Below are positions 28,472-38,786 of a stretch of 64,000 nucleotides of DNA, one piece after another; positions within the stretch are counted from its first letter, which is position 1, and each line of letters begins with the position of its first letter. Source of the stretch: an uncultured Clostridia bacterium (GTDB lineage Bacteria > Bacillota > Clostridia > TANB77 > CAG-508). Position numbers and translations under genes: made by a program. Below the pieces are notes generated by a model. It worked only from the letters and a program-made list of their open reading frames with translations. It was not told where the DNA came from and made no database searches. Location of the stretch: assembly GCA_947590905.1 (NCBI GenBank), contig CANQCU010000005.1, positions 23,902-87,901 of the forward strand. The letters run 5' to 3'.

Positions 28472-28961
28472 ATGAAAAAAGAAAAAGGAATTACATTATT
28501 AGTACTGATAATTACAGTAGTAGTTATGATTATATTGATATCTGCTACGGTATATTATGGAGCTAGTTCTACAGAAACAATAAGACTAGAAAATTTTAGC
28601 TATGAGTTACAACAGATTCAGTCACAAGTAGATGTAGATTATGAAAAAATCAAAGCAGGAGATATTAAATATATAACACTTCGGAGAAGAATTCACAAAT
28701 GCACCACAAGAGGCAGTAAACACATTAGAAAAAGTTAGAGCTATAAATTATAATAATATGTCTCAAGCTCAAAGAGAACAATATTATCAAGGAAGTAATA
28801 CAACTTATAGGTATTTTAGTGAAGAAGAAGTTAAATCAACTTTTAACATATCAAGCAATCCAGGAGCTGTTATAATAAACTTTAAGACGAGAGATGTAAT
28901 TAGTGTAAATGGCTTTAAGTTCGACGGAAGAACTTTTTATACATTAAATGATTTACGATAA
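28472..28961 (+). CDS. Type IV pilin-like protein with N-terminal methylation signal (one CGGN site)
   Basis: Corrected length 162 residues. It starts MKKEKGITLLVLIITVVVMIILISATVYYG: a short basic leader, a Gly before ITLLV (prepilin peptidase would cut after G6; the usual +5 Glu is absent) and one long hydrophobic helix. The rest is a globular, Tyr/Asn/Gln-rich exported domain. Gram-positive competence pseudopilins look like this. The extra C at 28682 precedes the glycine of ITLGEEFTNAP; reading triplets would end the frame at 28738. The ribosome site is GAGGTG. It follows disA, possibly in the same transcript. Family and role are inferred only from the leader. Confidence 0.7.
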
Positions 28962-28988
28962 TTAAGAAATTAAGAAAGGAAGATTAAA

Positions 28989-29780
28989 ATGAACAAAAAG
29001 ATTTTAGCAATTATAATTGCAATTACATTAGTAGTAATACTAATAGGAACAGTATGCTATGGAGTAGTAAAAAAAGAAATTACAAAGATAGAAAATCCAA
29101 TAGCAACAATAACAATAGAAGGATATGAAACACCAATAATAGTAGAATTATATCCAGAATATGCACCAAATACAGTAACTAACTTTATAAAACTTGCAAA
29201 CAATGGATTCTATAATGGATTAAAAATACACAGAGTAGAGGACTATGTAATACAAGGAGGAGATCCAAATGGTAATGGATCAGGAGGACCAACTTTAAGT
29301 TCAATAGATAGTTCTATCGAAAAAGGATCAGATGCAGATAAACAATATTCAATCAATGGAGAATTCTCAGATAATGGCTATGATAAAAACACTTTAGCAC
29401 ACGAAAAAGGTGTTATTTCTATGGCAAGAAACGATTATGGATCAGCATCAGATAGCCTTACAGATGAAGGATACAATTCAGCTGGAAGTCAATTCTTTAT
29501 TTGTTTAAAATATATGCCATATTTTAATGGAAAATACTCAGCATTTGGAAGAGTAACAAGTGGTATGGAAACAGTAGATGCTATTTCACAGGTAGAATTA
29601 AAAGTTGAAAAAGATGAAGAAACAGGTACAGAAACACAAACTTCAGAACCTAAGGATGATATAATAATTACTAGCATAACAGTAGATACAAAAGGAGTAG
29701 ATTATGGAATGCCAAAAGTACATGAGGCATTTGATTATACTAGTTGGTATTTACAAAGACTTTATGGTACACAAAGCTAG
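28989..29780 (+). CDS. Membrane-anchored or secreted cyclophilin-type peptidyl-prolyl isomerase
   Basis: 263 residues. A signal/anchor helix (about 5-25) with a cysteine in GTVCYGV that could be a lipobox-like site, then a cyclophilin domain: PIIVELYPEYAPNTVTNFIKLANNGFYNGLKIHRVEDYVIQGGDPNGNGSGGP and NSAGSQFFICL, which hold the catalytic and binding residues. It probably assists folding of exported proteins on the outer membrane face. The C-terminal 45 residues are an extra tail. The ribosome site is AAGGAAG. Confidence 0.88.
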   Translation: MNKKILAIIIAITLVVILIGTVCYGVVKKEITKIENPIATITIEGYETPIIVELYPEYAPNTVTNFIKLANNGFYNGLKIHRVEDYVIQGGDPNGNGSGGPTLSSIDSSIEKGSDADKQYSINGEFSDNGYDKNTLAHEKGVISMARNDYGSASDSLTDEGYNSAGSQFFICLKYMPYFNGKYSAFGRVTSGMETVDAISQVELKVEKDEETGTETQTSEPKDDIIITSITVDTKGVDYGMPKVHEAFDYTSWYLQRLYGTQS

Positions 29781-29803
29781 AAGTTTAAAATATAATAAAA
29801 TGG

Positions 29804-29900
29804 GATAAAGCGTTTCGGCGCTTGCCCTTTAAGCTTTCTCGCCTTTAGGCTCGAAACTTAAATCGGGCACGAACAAAGAGCGCCTAGGCGCTTTTTTATC
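29804..29900 (+). repeat. Dispersed repeat family 3, copy 1 (acts as terminator)
   Basis: A 73-bp segment (29822-29894) is identical to 55490-55562. It ends in the palindrome GCGCCTAGGCGC followed by six T, so it can serve as an intrinsic terminator after the cyclophilin gene. Inside is CGCCTTTAGGCTCG. Confidence 0.85.
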
Positions 29901-29972
29901 CTTTATAATGGACTTTAGTGATTTCTAAATAAATAAAAAAACAAAATCCCTCTTTAAGGAGAAACTAAGCAA

Positions 29973-31725
29973 ATGATGGAAAAAATAAATATAAAGATAT
30001 TAGCAATAGTACTTATAGTAATAATATTAATTGGTGTTGGAGCCTTTACAATATTTAAACTAACAAGCACAGACAAAGATAAAAACTACGAGTTAGAATT
30101 AATAGAAGAAGCAAATTGCAAATATTTTACTGTAGTTTCAGATGGAAAGTATGGAGTAATAGATACATCAGGAAAATTAATTATAGAAAACATATATTCA
30201 AATGTTATAGTACCAAATCCAACAAAAGCTGTATTTATAGCAACAAAAGAGGATGGAAGTAATGTAGTTTTAAATGAAAATGCAGAAGAAATATTAAATG
30301 AATATAATAATGTTTCTGCAATAAGACTAAACGAAATATTAACTAATTTTCCATATGAAAAGAGCGTATTAAAATACGAAGAAAATCGGAAAATTTGGTT
30401 TAATAGATTTTTCAGGTAATAAAATAACAAATGCAGTATATGAAGAAATATCATCAGTAAAATATAAGGAAGGTGAAATATACGCCAAAAAAGACGGAAA
30501 ATATGGAGTATTAAACAACAAAGGAGTAGAGCTAGTACCTTTTAAATATGACCAAATCGAGGCAGATAAATACTATGATCAAAATTACGAAAAGTCTGGA
30601 TATATAGTAAGAGTAAAAGGAAAAGATGGATATAGTTATGGCTATATAAATAATAAATGGGAAACTGTTTTAGAACCAGAATATACAGATATAAGTAGAA
30701 TATTAGATATAAATAGTAAAGATGTATATCTAATTGTGGCAAAAGATGGAAGATATGGTGTTACAAAAAATAAAGAAGTTGAGATAAACTTTGAATATCA
30801 ATCAATAATATATAATAGAGATGTAGAAGTTTATCTAGTACAAAAAAATGGACAATATGGAGTATTAAATAGAAATGGTAAAACTATAATAGAAGAACAA
30901 TATAAAGATATACATTTTAATGGACTATATATAGTTTGTACTTCATATACAGGAGAAGTTTATTTTAATAAAAAAGGTGAAAAGATAGAAAATGGAACAA
31001 CAACTTTGATAGAAGTTCCAAGTCAGGATGTGTCTATAATATCTAATACAGATAGTATGTATGGAATAATAGGCGAAGATGGAGAAGAAATTGTAAAACC
31101 TGAGTACAGATATATTGAATATGCTTTCGATAATTGCTTTATTGGATATAAAAATGGTAGGGGACTGGGTGCAATAGATAAAAACGGAAATACATTAATT
31201 GATTTTGAATATGATGTACTAAATAAAATCGGAGACTATAAGCTTTTAAGAGCATTGGATATAGATGAAAAAAGAATAGATATATATAATTCTAAGATGG
31301 AAAAAATATTATCAGTAAAAAATGCTAATGTAGAAGATACAGGAGAATATATAACAATATATGGTGATGAACTATCTTGCTTTATTACACCAGAAGGAGA
31401 AGTAAAAAACTCTAAAGAAGTATTAACATATAATAGACTATTTGCAATATATGAAAATGGAAAATGGGGCTTTGAAAATAAAGAAGGAGAAAAAGTAGTT
31501 CCTTGCGAATACGAATATGTAACAGAATTAAATAATTTTGGATTTGCAGGAGTAAAGAAAAACGGAAAATGGGGAGTAATAGATGACGAAGGAAATGTGG
31601 TTTGTGAAACTAAATATGATTTTGGAGAAGAGATAAGAAATCCATATTTCCTAGGAAAATATTATAAGACATACACAGACTATGATGAAATGTATTATTC
31701 AGATCAAATGATAAATGAAAAGTAA
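29973..31725 (+). CDS. WG-repeat protein with N-terminal membrane anchor (one CGGN site)
   Basis: Corrected length 583 residues. A membrane helix (about 8-28) is followed by many WG/KWG-type repeats of the form DGKYGVIDTSGKLIIENIYS, KNGQYGVLNRNGKTIIEEQY and NGKWGVIDDEGNVVCETKYD. Such beta-repeat proteins are extracellular and likely bind ligands or other surface molecules; no enzymatic motif is visible. The extra C at 30387 precedes the glycine of YEENGKFGLIDFSGN, itself a WG repeat unit, which makes the needed frame change unambiguous. The ribosome site is AAGGAG. It is one of two such proteins here (the other at 40606). Confidence 0.85.
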
Positions 31726-31732
31726 ATATAAA

Positions 31733-31765
31733 AATACTCTAGTCTTAAAAATTAGAGTATTTTTT
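31733..31765 (+). terminator. Intrinsic terminator after the WG-repeat gene
   Basis: AATACTCT / AGAGTATT stem followed by a T-tract. Confidence 0.75.
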
Positions 31766-32034
31766 GTTATTTTAATGAAATATATACTATTTTAATGAAA
31801 AATCGTCAAGTAAAAGGTTAAATGCAATTCTGTAAAGTAAATGCAATTTGTACGATTAACTGTATGTAGAAAAGCAATATTTTCAATAAAAAATTGTATA
31901 AAAACTAAGAATTTTGTATACATAAAAATAAAAGTATGATATAATATTTTAGGTCATTATGATAATTATTAAAAGCAAAATTAAATATTTTGTTTTTAAA
32001 TAAGGATTTAATAAAAAATCAAATGGAGGTTGTT
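31766..32034. other. Upstream region of purL
   Basis: No gene. An imperfect direct repeat (TGCAATTCTGTAAAGTAAATGCAATTTG) and a -10 TATAAT near 31939 are visible. I do not see the conserved core of a guanine/adenine riboswitch. Confidence 0.45.
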
Positions 32035-35000
32035 ATGGTAAGAAGAATTTTTGTACAAAAAAAAGAAGGATATGATGTAGAAGCAAAAGGAGTACTTGCA
32101 GATTTAAGAGATAACTTACAAATGTCTAATTTAGAGGATGTAATAATACTTAATAGATATGATGTAGAAGGAATAAGTGATAAGGTTTTTGAAGAAGCAA
32201 AAAATACAATTTTTTCAGAACCACAAGTTGATATATGCTATGAAGAGGAATATAAAGTAGATCCTGAGGATAACATATTCGGTGTAGAATTCTTACCAGG
32301 ACAATTTGATCAAAGAGCAAATTCACTTTCAGAATGTTTACAAATAATAACAGGAGGAGAAAGAATACCTGCTAAGTCAGCTAAAATATATGTACTAAAA
32401 GGAAAATTGACTAAGGAAGAAGTACAAAAAATAAAATCATATTTGATAAATTCTGTAGATTCAAGAGAATGTTCACTTGAAAAGCTAGAAACTGTAAAAG
32501 ACAAAATGCAAGAGCCAGAAGATATAAAAATAGTTACTGGGTTTACAAAAATGACAGATGAAAACGTAAAAGAATTTTATGAAAAATATGGTTTTGCAAT
32601 GGATATAGAAGACCTTAAATTCTGCCAAAGATATTTTAGAGATGAAGAAAAAAGAGACCCTACAATGACAGAAATGAAAATGATAGATACATATTGGTCA
32701 GACCACTGCAGACACACAACCTTTATGACAAAATTTGAAGTGATAGATATAAAATGGGATTTACTTGAAAAAGTATTTGAGGATTACAAAAAATCAAGAG
32801 CATATGTTTATGATAACAAAAAAGCAAAAGATATATGCCTAATGGACATTGCAACAATAGCAGTTAAAGATTTAAAGAAAAAAGGTTTATTAAAAGATTT
32901 AGACGAATCAGAAGAAATAAATGCTTGTAGTATAAAAGCAAACATATTAGTAGATGGAAAAGAAGAAGAATATTTAATAATGTTCAAGAATGAAACACAT
33001 AACCATCCAACAGAGATAGAGCCATTTGGTGGTGCTGCAACTTGCCTTGGAGGAGCAATAAGAGACCCACTTTCAGGAAGAGTATATGTATATCAAGCAA
33101 TGAGAGTAACAGGATGTGGAGACCCAAGAAAGAGCGTTGCAGAAACACTTCCTAACAAATTACCACAAAGAAAACTAACAAATGAAGCAGCAAGAGGTTA
33201 TAGCTCATATGGTAATCAAATAGGACTTGCAACAGGTGAAGTAACAGAAATATATCACTCAGGATATGTTGCAAAACGTCTAGAAATAGGAGCATTAGTT
33301 GGAGCAGCACCTGCAAAAAACGTAGTTAGAGAAAGACCAGTTCCTGGAGATATAGTAATACTTCTAGGAGGAAGAACAGGTAGAGATGGTTGTGGAGGAG
33401 CAACAGGATCATCAAAAGCACATAATAGTTCTTCACTTACAACATGTGGCGCAGAAGTTCAAAAAGGAAATGCACCAGAAGAAAGAAAAATTCAAAGATT
33501 ATTTAGAAATAGTGAAGTCACAAGATTAATAAAAAGATGCAATGACTTTGGAGCAGGAGGAGTATCAGTTGCAATAGGAGAGCTTGCAGATGGACTTGAT
33601 ATAGATTTAGACAAAGTTCCAAAGAAATACGAAGGACTTGACGGAACAGAGCTTGCAATATCAGAATCACAAGAAAGAATGGCAGTTGTTGTTGCAAAAG
33701 AAAATGCAGAAAAATTTATGAAATTAGCAGAAAAAGAAAATTTGGAAACAACAATAGTTGCAGAAGTTAAAGAAGAACCAAGAGTTAAAATGTATTGGAG
33801 AGGAAAACTTATAGTTGATATAAGCCGTGATTTCCTAAATACAAACGGAGACGTAAAAAAGAGTAATGTAACTGTAGAAAAACCAGACTATGCAAATAGC
33901 TATTTTGATAAAAAAACAGAAATAAAAGATATAGAAAAAACATGGAAAGAAACTTTACAAGATTTAAATTCATGTTCACAAAAAGGACTAGTAGAAAGAT
34001 TCGATAGTTCAATTGGAGCAGGAACAGTACTAATGCCATATGGTGGAAAATATCAACTTTCACCACAAGAAGGAATGTGTGCAAGAATTCCTACATTAAA
34101 AGGATATACAAATACAGGAACAATTATGACATTTGGATATAACCCAGAAATAGCAGTTTGGAGCCCATTCCATGGAGCAGTTTATGCAATCGTTGAATCA
34201 ATAACAAAATATGTAGCAATAGGTGGAGACTACAAAAAAGCTTGGCTTACACTTCAAGAATTTTTCGAGAGACTTAGAGAAGACAGCTTAAGATGGGGAA
34301 AACCATTTTCAGCACTACTTGGAGCATATTATGCACAAGAAAAACTAGGAATAGCAGCAATAGGAGGAAAAGATAGTATGTCAGGATCATATAATGAACT
34401 TGATGTACCACCAACACTTGTTTCTTTCTGTGTAGGAACAGTAGATACAAACTCTGTTACATCAACAGAGTTTAAAAAGAAAAATTCAAAAGTAGTAATA
34501 TTAAAAACAAAAATGGATAAAGATTTACTTCCAGATTTTGAAGACTTAAAAGAAAATTACGAAATTATACATAAATTAATATTAGATAAAAAAGTGCTTT
34601 CTGCTTCAACAGTAAGAAATGGAGGAATAGCAGATAGCATAAGCAAGATGTGCTTTGGAAACAAAATAGGATTTAAATTTGAAAAAGAAGAAAACTCATT
34701 TAAGCCAATGTATGGAAGTTTTATACTAGAACTTTCAGAAGATATAGAAGTTCCAAAGGCAGAAGTCTTAGGAAGAACAATTAAAGAAGAAAAAATAAAA
34801 ATAGGAAATGTAGAATTAGATTTAGACGAACTAATAAGCTTATGGGAAAAACCATTAGAAAAAGTATTCCCAACAAAAGCAAAAGAAATAAAAGAAGAAT
34901 GCAAGAATATCTTAAGTGATAAAAAATGCACAATAGTAGCAAAATCAAAATTTGCAAAACCTAGAATATTTATACCAGTTTTCCCAGGAACAAACTGTGA

Positions 35001-35757
35001 ATATGATTTAAGTAAGGCTTTCGAAGATGCAGGAGGAGTTCCAAATGTAGAAATATTTAAAAACTTAAAGGCACATGACATAGAGGACTCAATAAATGCT
35101 TTTGCAAAACAAATAGAAGAAGCACAAATAATAATGATACCAGGTGGATTTAGTGCAGGAGATGAGCCTGATGGATCAGGAAAATTCATAGCTTCTGTAT
35201 TTAGGAATCCAAAACTAAAAGAATTAATACATAAGCATTTGAAAGAAAAAGACGGCTTAATGTTAGGTATATGTAATGGATTCCAAGCATTAGTCAAATT
35301 AGGACTATTGCCTTATGGTGAAATTTTAGACATGACAGACAAAATGCCTACACTTACATTTAATAGTATAGCAAGACACCAATCAATGATGACAACGACA
35401 AAGGTAACATCAAAATTATCTCCTTGGTTTAATAAAGTAGAACTTGGAGAAGAATTTGTAATACCAATATCACACGGAGAAGGAAGATTTGTTGCAAGTG
35501 ATGAAGTATTAAAAGAATTAGAAGAAAATGGACAAATAGCAACACAGTATGTTGATTTAAATGGAAATGCAACATATGACATAAGATATAATCCTAATGG
35601 ATCAAAACTTGCGATAGAAGGAATAACAAGTAAAGATGGTAGAATACTTGGAAAGATGGGACACTCAGAAAGAAGCTATACAGGAATAATAAAGAATATT
35701 CCAGGAAATCCAGATCAAAAGCTATTTGAGTCAGGTGTAGACTATTATAGAGTTTAA
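32035..35757 (+). CDS. purL: Phosphoribosylformylglycinamidine synthase, single-chain
   Basis: Fourth step of purine synthesis: FGAR + Gln + ATP to FGAM. 1240 residues, so it is the large form in which the synthetase and the glutaminase are fused. The start is ATG 32035, after GGAGG. The N-terminal PurS-like part is followed by the synthetase with DTYWSDHCRHTTF, NETHNHPTEIEPFGGAATCLGGAIRDP and GATGSSK, and a class I glutamine amidotransferase at the C-terminus (IMIPGGFSAGDEPDGSGKF, LGICNGFQALVKLG). It stands alone, with no other pur genes in the window. No CGGN in 1240 codons despite many glycines. Confidence 0.97.
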   Translation: MVRRIFVQKKEGYDVEAKGVLADLRDNLQMSNLEDVIILNRYDVEGISDKVFEEAKNTIFSEPQVDICYEEEYKVDPEDNIFGVEFLPGQFDQRANSLSECLQIITGGERIPAKSAKIYVLKGKLTKEEVQKIKSYLINSVDSRECSLEKLETVKDKMQEPEDIKIVTGFTKMTDENVKEFYEKYGFAMDIEDLKFCQRYFRDEEKRDPTMTEMKMIDTYWSDHCRHTTFMTKFEVIDIKWDLLEKVFEDYKKSRAYVYDNKKAKDICLMDIATIAVKDLKKKGLLKDLDESEEINACSIKANILVDGKEEEYLIMFKNETHNHPTEIEPFGGAATCLGGAIRDPLSGRVYVYQAMRVTGCGDPRKSVAETLPNKLPQRKLTNEAARGYSSYGNQIGLATGEVTEIYHSGYVAKRLEIGALVGAAPAKNVVRERPVPGDIVILLGGRTGRDGCGGATGSSKAHNSSSLTTCGAEVQKGNAPEERKIQRLFRNSEVTRLIKRCNDFGAGGVSVAIGELADGLDIDLDKVPKKYEGLDGTELAISESQERMAVVVAKENAEKFMKLAEKENLETTIVAEVKEEPRVKMYWRGKLIVDISRDFLNTNGDVKKSNVTVEKPDYANSYFDKKTEIKDIEKTWKETLQDLNSCSQKGLVERFDSSIGAGTVLMPYGGKYQLSPQEGMCARIPTLKGYTNTGTIMTFGYNPEIAVWSPFHGAVYAIVESITKYVAIGGDYKKAWLTLQEFFERLREDSLRWGKPFSALLGAYYAQEKLGIAAIGGKDSMSGSYNELDVPPTLVSFCVGTVDTNSVTSTEFKKKNSKVVILKTKMDKDLLPDFEDLKENYEIIHKLILDKKVLSASTVRNGGIADSISKMCFGNKIGFKFEKEENSFKPMYGSFILELSEDIEVPKAEVLGRTIKEEKIKIGNVELDLDELISLWEKPLEKVFPTKAKEIKEECKNILSDKKCTIVAKSKFAKPRIFIPVFPGTNCEYDLSKAFEDAGGVPNVEIFKNLKAHDIEDSINAFAKQIEEAQIIMIPGGFSAGDEPDGSGKFIASVFRNPKLKELIHKHLKEKDGLMLGICNGFQALVKLGLLPYGEILDMTDKMPTLTFNSIARHQSMMTTTKVTSKLSPWFNKVELGEEFVIPISHGEGRFVASDEVLKELEENGQIATQYVDLNGNATYDIRYNPNGSKLAIEGITSKDGRILGKMGHSERSYTGIIKNIPGNPDQKLFESGVDYYRV

Positions 35758-35899
35758 AAATTTGAAAATAATCTAAGTTAATGTTGTACTAATAAAAGAT
35801 AGTAATTATTTGTATAACTTTAACTTAGATTAATTATTATTTGTTATTTAAAATTAAAAAAATAATAAGAAGAACAATAATAAAGGAACTAAAATAGAA

Positions 35900-36559
35900 A
35901 TGAGAATTAGATACAAAAAATGGGCAAGACCAGAACTTGAAGCATGCAAATTTTATGTAGATATTCCAGAAGAGCTAAAAGGAAAATGGCATGATTCATT
36001 TAAAGAAAAAAGAAAAATACATATGGAGCTAGGTTGTGGTAAAGGTGCATTTATTGCAGCCTTAGCTTCATCTAATCTAAACATTAACTATATTGCAGTT
36101 GATATGGTAGATGCAATGCTTGGACTTAGTAAAAGAAATATAGAAAAAGCTTATCAAGACTTAGGAATAGAACCAGAAAATATAATTTTAACAAGGCATG
36201 ATATTGAAAGAATATTACTATTTATGTCAGAAGAAGATGTAGTAGATAGAATATATATAAATTTCTGCAATCCATGGCCAAAGGCTAAACATAAAAAGAA
36301 AAGACTAACACATACGAAACAGCTTATGCTATATAGAACTTTCCTAAAAGATGGTGGAGAAATATATTTCAAAACAGATGATGACGGACTATTTAATGAA
36401 AGCTTTAGATATTTTGAAGAAGCAGGTTTTGAAGTAATCTCTAAAACATACGATTTACATGCAGAAAATATATTTGATGTAAATATAGAAACAGAACATG
36501 AGAAAATGTATACAGAGGAAGGAAAAAAGATAAAAGCATTAATTGCAGTTAAGAGGTAA
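35900..36559 (+). CDS. trmB: tRNA (guanine-46-N7) methyltransferase
   Basis: 219 residues. The AdoMet-binding motif MELGCGKGAFIAALASSNLNINYIAVDM, the FCNPWPKAKHKKKRLTHTKQL segment and the FKTDDDGLF motif identify TrmB, which methylates the variable loop of tRNAs. The ribosome site AAGGAAC is moderate. Single gene followed by a palindromic repeat element. Confidence 0.96.
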   Translation: MRIRYKKWARPELEACKFYVDIPEELKGKWHDSFKEKRKIHMELGCGKGAFIAALASSNLNINYIAVDMVDAMLGLSKRNIEKAYQDLGIEPENIILTRHDIERILLFMSEEDVVDRIYINFCNPWPKAKHKKKRLTHTKQLMLYRTFLKDGGEIYFKTDDDGLFNESFRYFEEAGFEVISKTYDLHAENIFDVNIETEHEKMYTEEGKKIKALIAVKR

Positions 36560-36581
36560 AAGATTATAATTTATAGAAGAA

Positions 36582-36732
36582 TAATAATGTAAATAATTTA
36601 ATATTTATAAAGCTGCGTAAGCGATCAAACGTAGCGAAGCGAAGTGCGAAGTGGAGCAATCTACATATAAATTTTTTGATTTGTAGATTGCGACAGCAAA
36701 GCTTAATAAATATTAAATTATTTACATTATTA
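36582..36732. repeat. Palindrome-enclosed dispersed repeat (family 1), copy C
   Basis: Inverted arms of 33 nt with one mismatch (36582-36614 and 36700-36732) enclose the core CTGCGTAAGCGATCAAACG...GTGGAGCAATCTACAT...TGTAGATTGCGACAGCAAAG. Between trmB and the rplU leader. Confidence 0.92.
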
Positions 36733-36781
36733 AGCAATAATTAAATTTAATAAATACTTTTAATAAAATCTCACCTAACTG

Positions 36782-36810
36782 TTGACATTTATGTAATATT
36801 ATGCTAAAAT
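36782..36810 (+). promoter_or_regulatory. Promoter of rplU-rpmA
   Basis: -35 TTGACA (36782-36787), 17-base spacer, -10 TAAAAT (36805-36810). Confidence 0.85.
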
Positions 36811-36817
36811 ATTAAAC

Positions 36818-36900
36818 TGTAACCGCATAAGTCAAGGTACATAAAGCCCAATTAAGTTTGGGTACCTATATTTTAAGGTTAGCGAGTATACGAAAAAGGG
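36818..36900 (+). ncRNA. L21 ribosomal-protein leader
   Basis: The sequence AACCGCATAAGTCAAGGTAC..., GGGTACCTATATTTTAAGGTTAGCGAG and TATACGAAAA, placed between promoter and rplU, matches the Firmicutes L21 leader layout: GGTACATAAAGCCC / GGGTACC stem, then GGTTAGCGAG. It probably mediates autoregulation by L21. Confidence 0.75.
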
Positions 36901-36913
36901 AGGTGCTTTCATA

Positions 36914-37354
36914 ATGTACGCTATAATCGAAACTTGTGGAAAGCAATACAAAGTATCTGAAGGAGATGTAGTATTCTTCGAAAAATTAGATGCTGAAGAA
37001 GGAAAAAAAGTTAAATTTGATAACGTAATCCTTGTATCAGATAATGGAAAAGTAGAAGTTGGAACTCCTTATGTTAAAGGTGCTAAAGTTGAAGGAAAAG
37101 TAATTGCACATGGTAAAGGCAAAAAAATAGTTGTTTTCAAATATAAAGCTAAAAAGAATTATAGAAGAAAACAAGGACACAGACAACCATACACAAAAGT
37201 AGAAATTACATCTGTAAAAGTAGGAGCTGAGAAAAAAGAAACAGAAAGCAAAGTAGAAGCTAAAACAGAGACAAAAACATCAGCTAAAGCAGAAACTAAG
37301 ACAGCAGAGAAAAAACCAGCTGAAAAGAAAACAGCTACAAAAAAAGAAGAATAA
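36914..37354 (+). CDS. rplU: 50S ribosomal protein L21 with C-terminal extension
   Basis: 146 residues; the first 103 match L21 ([26 protein letters not shown]... [15 protein letters not shown]). A further 40 residues are a low-complexity Lys/Thr/Ala/Glu tail absent from ordinary L21; it is probably disordered and may contact rRNA or neighbours. First gene of the rplU-rpmA operon; no prp (ysxB) gene lies between them. The ribosome site is GGGAGGTG. Confidence 0.95.
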   Translation: MYAIIETCGKQYKVSEGDVVFFEKLDAEEGKKVKFDNVILVSDNGKVEVGTPYVKGAKVEGKVIAHGKGKKIVVFKYKAKKNYRRKQGHRQPYTKVEITSVKVGAEKKETESKVEAKTETKTSAKAETKTAEKKPAEKKTATKKEE

Positions 37355-37395
37355 TTTCTAATAACATATAAAACTTTAGAAAGGAGAGATTTGCC

Positions 37396-37653
37396 ATGGC
37401 ACATAAAAAAGGTCAAGGTAGTGTTAAAAACGGTAGAGATAGTGAATCTAAACGCCTTGGGGTAAAAAGAGCCGACGGTCAATTTGTTCTAGCAGGAAAT
37501 ATTTTAATGAGACAAAGAGGAACAAAAATACATCCAGGTACTAATGTTGGAATTGGTAGTGATGACACACTTTATGCAAAAGTAAATGGTGTTGTTAAAT
37601 TTGAAAAATTAGGAAAAGACAAAAAGAAGGTAAGTGTTTACCCAGAAGAATAA
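37396..37653 (+). CDS. rpmA: 50S ribosomal protein L27, without N-terminal pre-sequence
   Basis: 85 residues starting [29 protein letters not shown]. Most Firmicutes make L27 with a nine-residue N-terminal extension removed by the Prp protease encoded between rplU and rpmA. Here both the extension and the protease gene are absent, so the mature N-terminus is encoded directly. L27's N-terminus reaches the peptidyl transferase centre. Confidence 0.97.
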   Translation: MAHKKGQGSVKNGRDSESKRLGVKRADGQFVLAGNILMRQRGTKIHPGTNVGIGSDDTLYAKVNGVVKFEKLGKDKKKVSVYPEE

Positions 37654-37658
37654 AAGAA

Positions 37659-37688
37659 ACGCTAGGGCTTTTGATTAGGCTCTAGCGT
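37659..37688 (+). terminator. Hairpin after rpmA
   Basis: ACGCTAGGGC / GCTCTAGCGT stem; weak T-tract (ATTTGCTTTT). Confidence 0.6.
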
Positions 37689-37711
37689 ATTTGCTTTTAA
37701 GGAGAAATAAG

Positions 37712-38762
37712 GTGAAGAAAAAAGTATTATTGGGAATGAGTGGAGGAGTAGATAGTTCTACTTCAGCTCTTTTACTACAAAAACAAGGATATGAAGTAAT
37801 AGGAACAACCTTAGAATTATATAGGGGAAGTAGTTGCTGTAATCAAGATACTATTATGGACGCTAAAAAGATATGTAATCAGTTAGGTATTCCTCATTTT
37901 ACATATAATTTTAAAGATGAATTCAAAAAATACGTCATAGATGATTTTATTAATTGTTACAAAGAATGTAAAACTCCAAATCCTTGTATAGAATGTAATA
38001 AGTATATAAAGTTTGATTTAATGTATAAAAAAGCTCAAGAATTAGGATGTGATTATATAGCAACAGGTCATTATGCAAAAATAGGATATAGTAATAAATA
38101 TGATGAATATGTACTAGAAAAATCAAATGCCGAAAAGAAAGACCAAACTTATTTTTTATATAGTATAAAAAAAGAATTATTACCTAAAATATTATTTCCA
38201 CTTGCAGAATTTAATGATAAATCAGAAATAAGAAAAATTGCAGAAGAAAACGAACTTGCAGTTGCAAAAAAGCCAGATAGTGAAGAAGTTTGTTTTATAC
38301 CAAATAATAATTATGGTAGCTTTTTGGAAAAAAATATGGATACAAAAATCAAATCAGGAAATGTAGTTCTAACAGATGGAACAAAAATTGGAAAACACAG
38401 AGGATTAATATACTATACAGTAGGGCAAAGAAAAGGACTTGGAATTTCTTATGAGAAGCCTATATATGTAATAAAATTAGATAAAGAGAAAAACGAGTTA
38501 GTAGTTGGAACAGAAGAAGAACTTTATCAAAAACAATTAAAGGCTAATGAGTTGAATTTCTTAGTTGATTTTGAAAAATGGGACAAGGAAGTTTTTGCCA
38601 AAATAAGATATAGAGCAAACATAGCAAAAGCAGAAGTAATTTTTGATAAAGATGTATTAGAAGTAAAATTTGAAGAGCCACAAAGAGCGATAACTAAAGG
38701 ACAATCAGTAGTATTTTATGATAAAGAAGGAGTAGTTCTTCGGTGGCGGAAAAATAATGTAA
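37712..38762 (+). CDS. mnmA: tRNA-specific 2-thiouridylase MnmA (one CGGN site)
   Basis: MnmA adds sulfur to U34 of Lys, Glu and Gln tRNAs. Corrected length 349 residues. PP-loop GMSGGVDSSTSALLL, first cysteine region TPNPCIECNKYIKF, and the second catalytic cysteine in EEVCFIPNN, then the C-terminal OB/EF-like domains. Start GTG 37712, after AAGGAG. The extra C at 38741 is nine codons from the end; skipping it gives the C-terminus EGVVLGGGKIM and stop at 38762. MnmA proteins commonly end in a VLGGG.I motif, which supports the shift. Unskipped, translation would run on to 38809, over the start of mscL. Confidence 0.95.
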
Positions 38763-38786
38763 AAGTAAAAATAGGAGGAAAAAAAC

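Noticed and set aside
31766..32034. Purine riboswitch before purL
   Set aside because: No three-way junction core or matching loop sequences found by eye.
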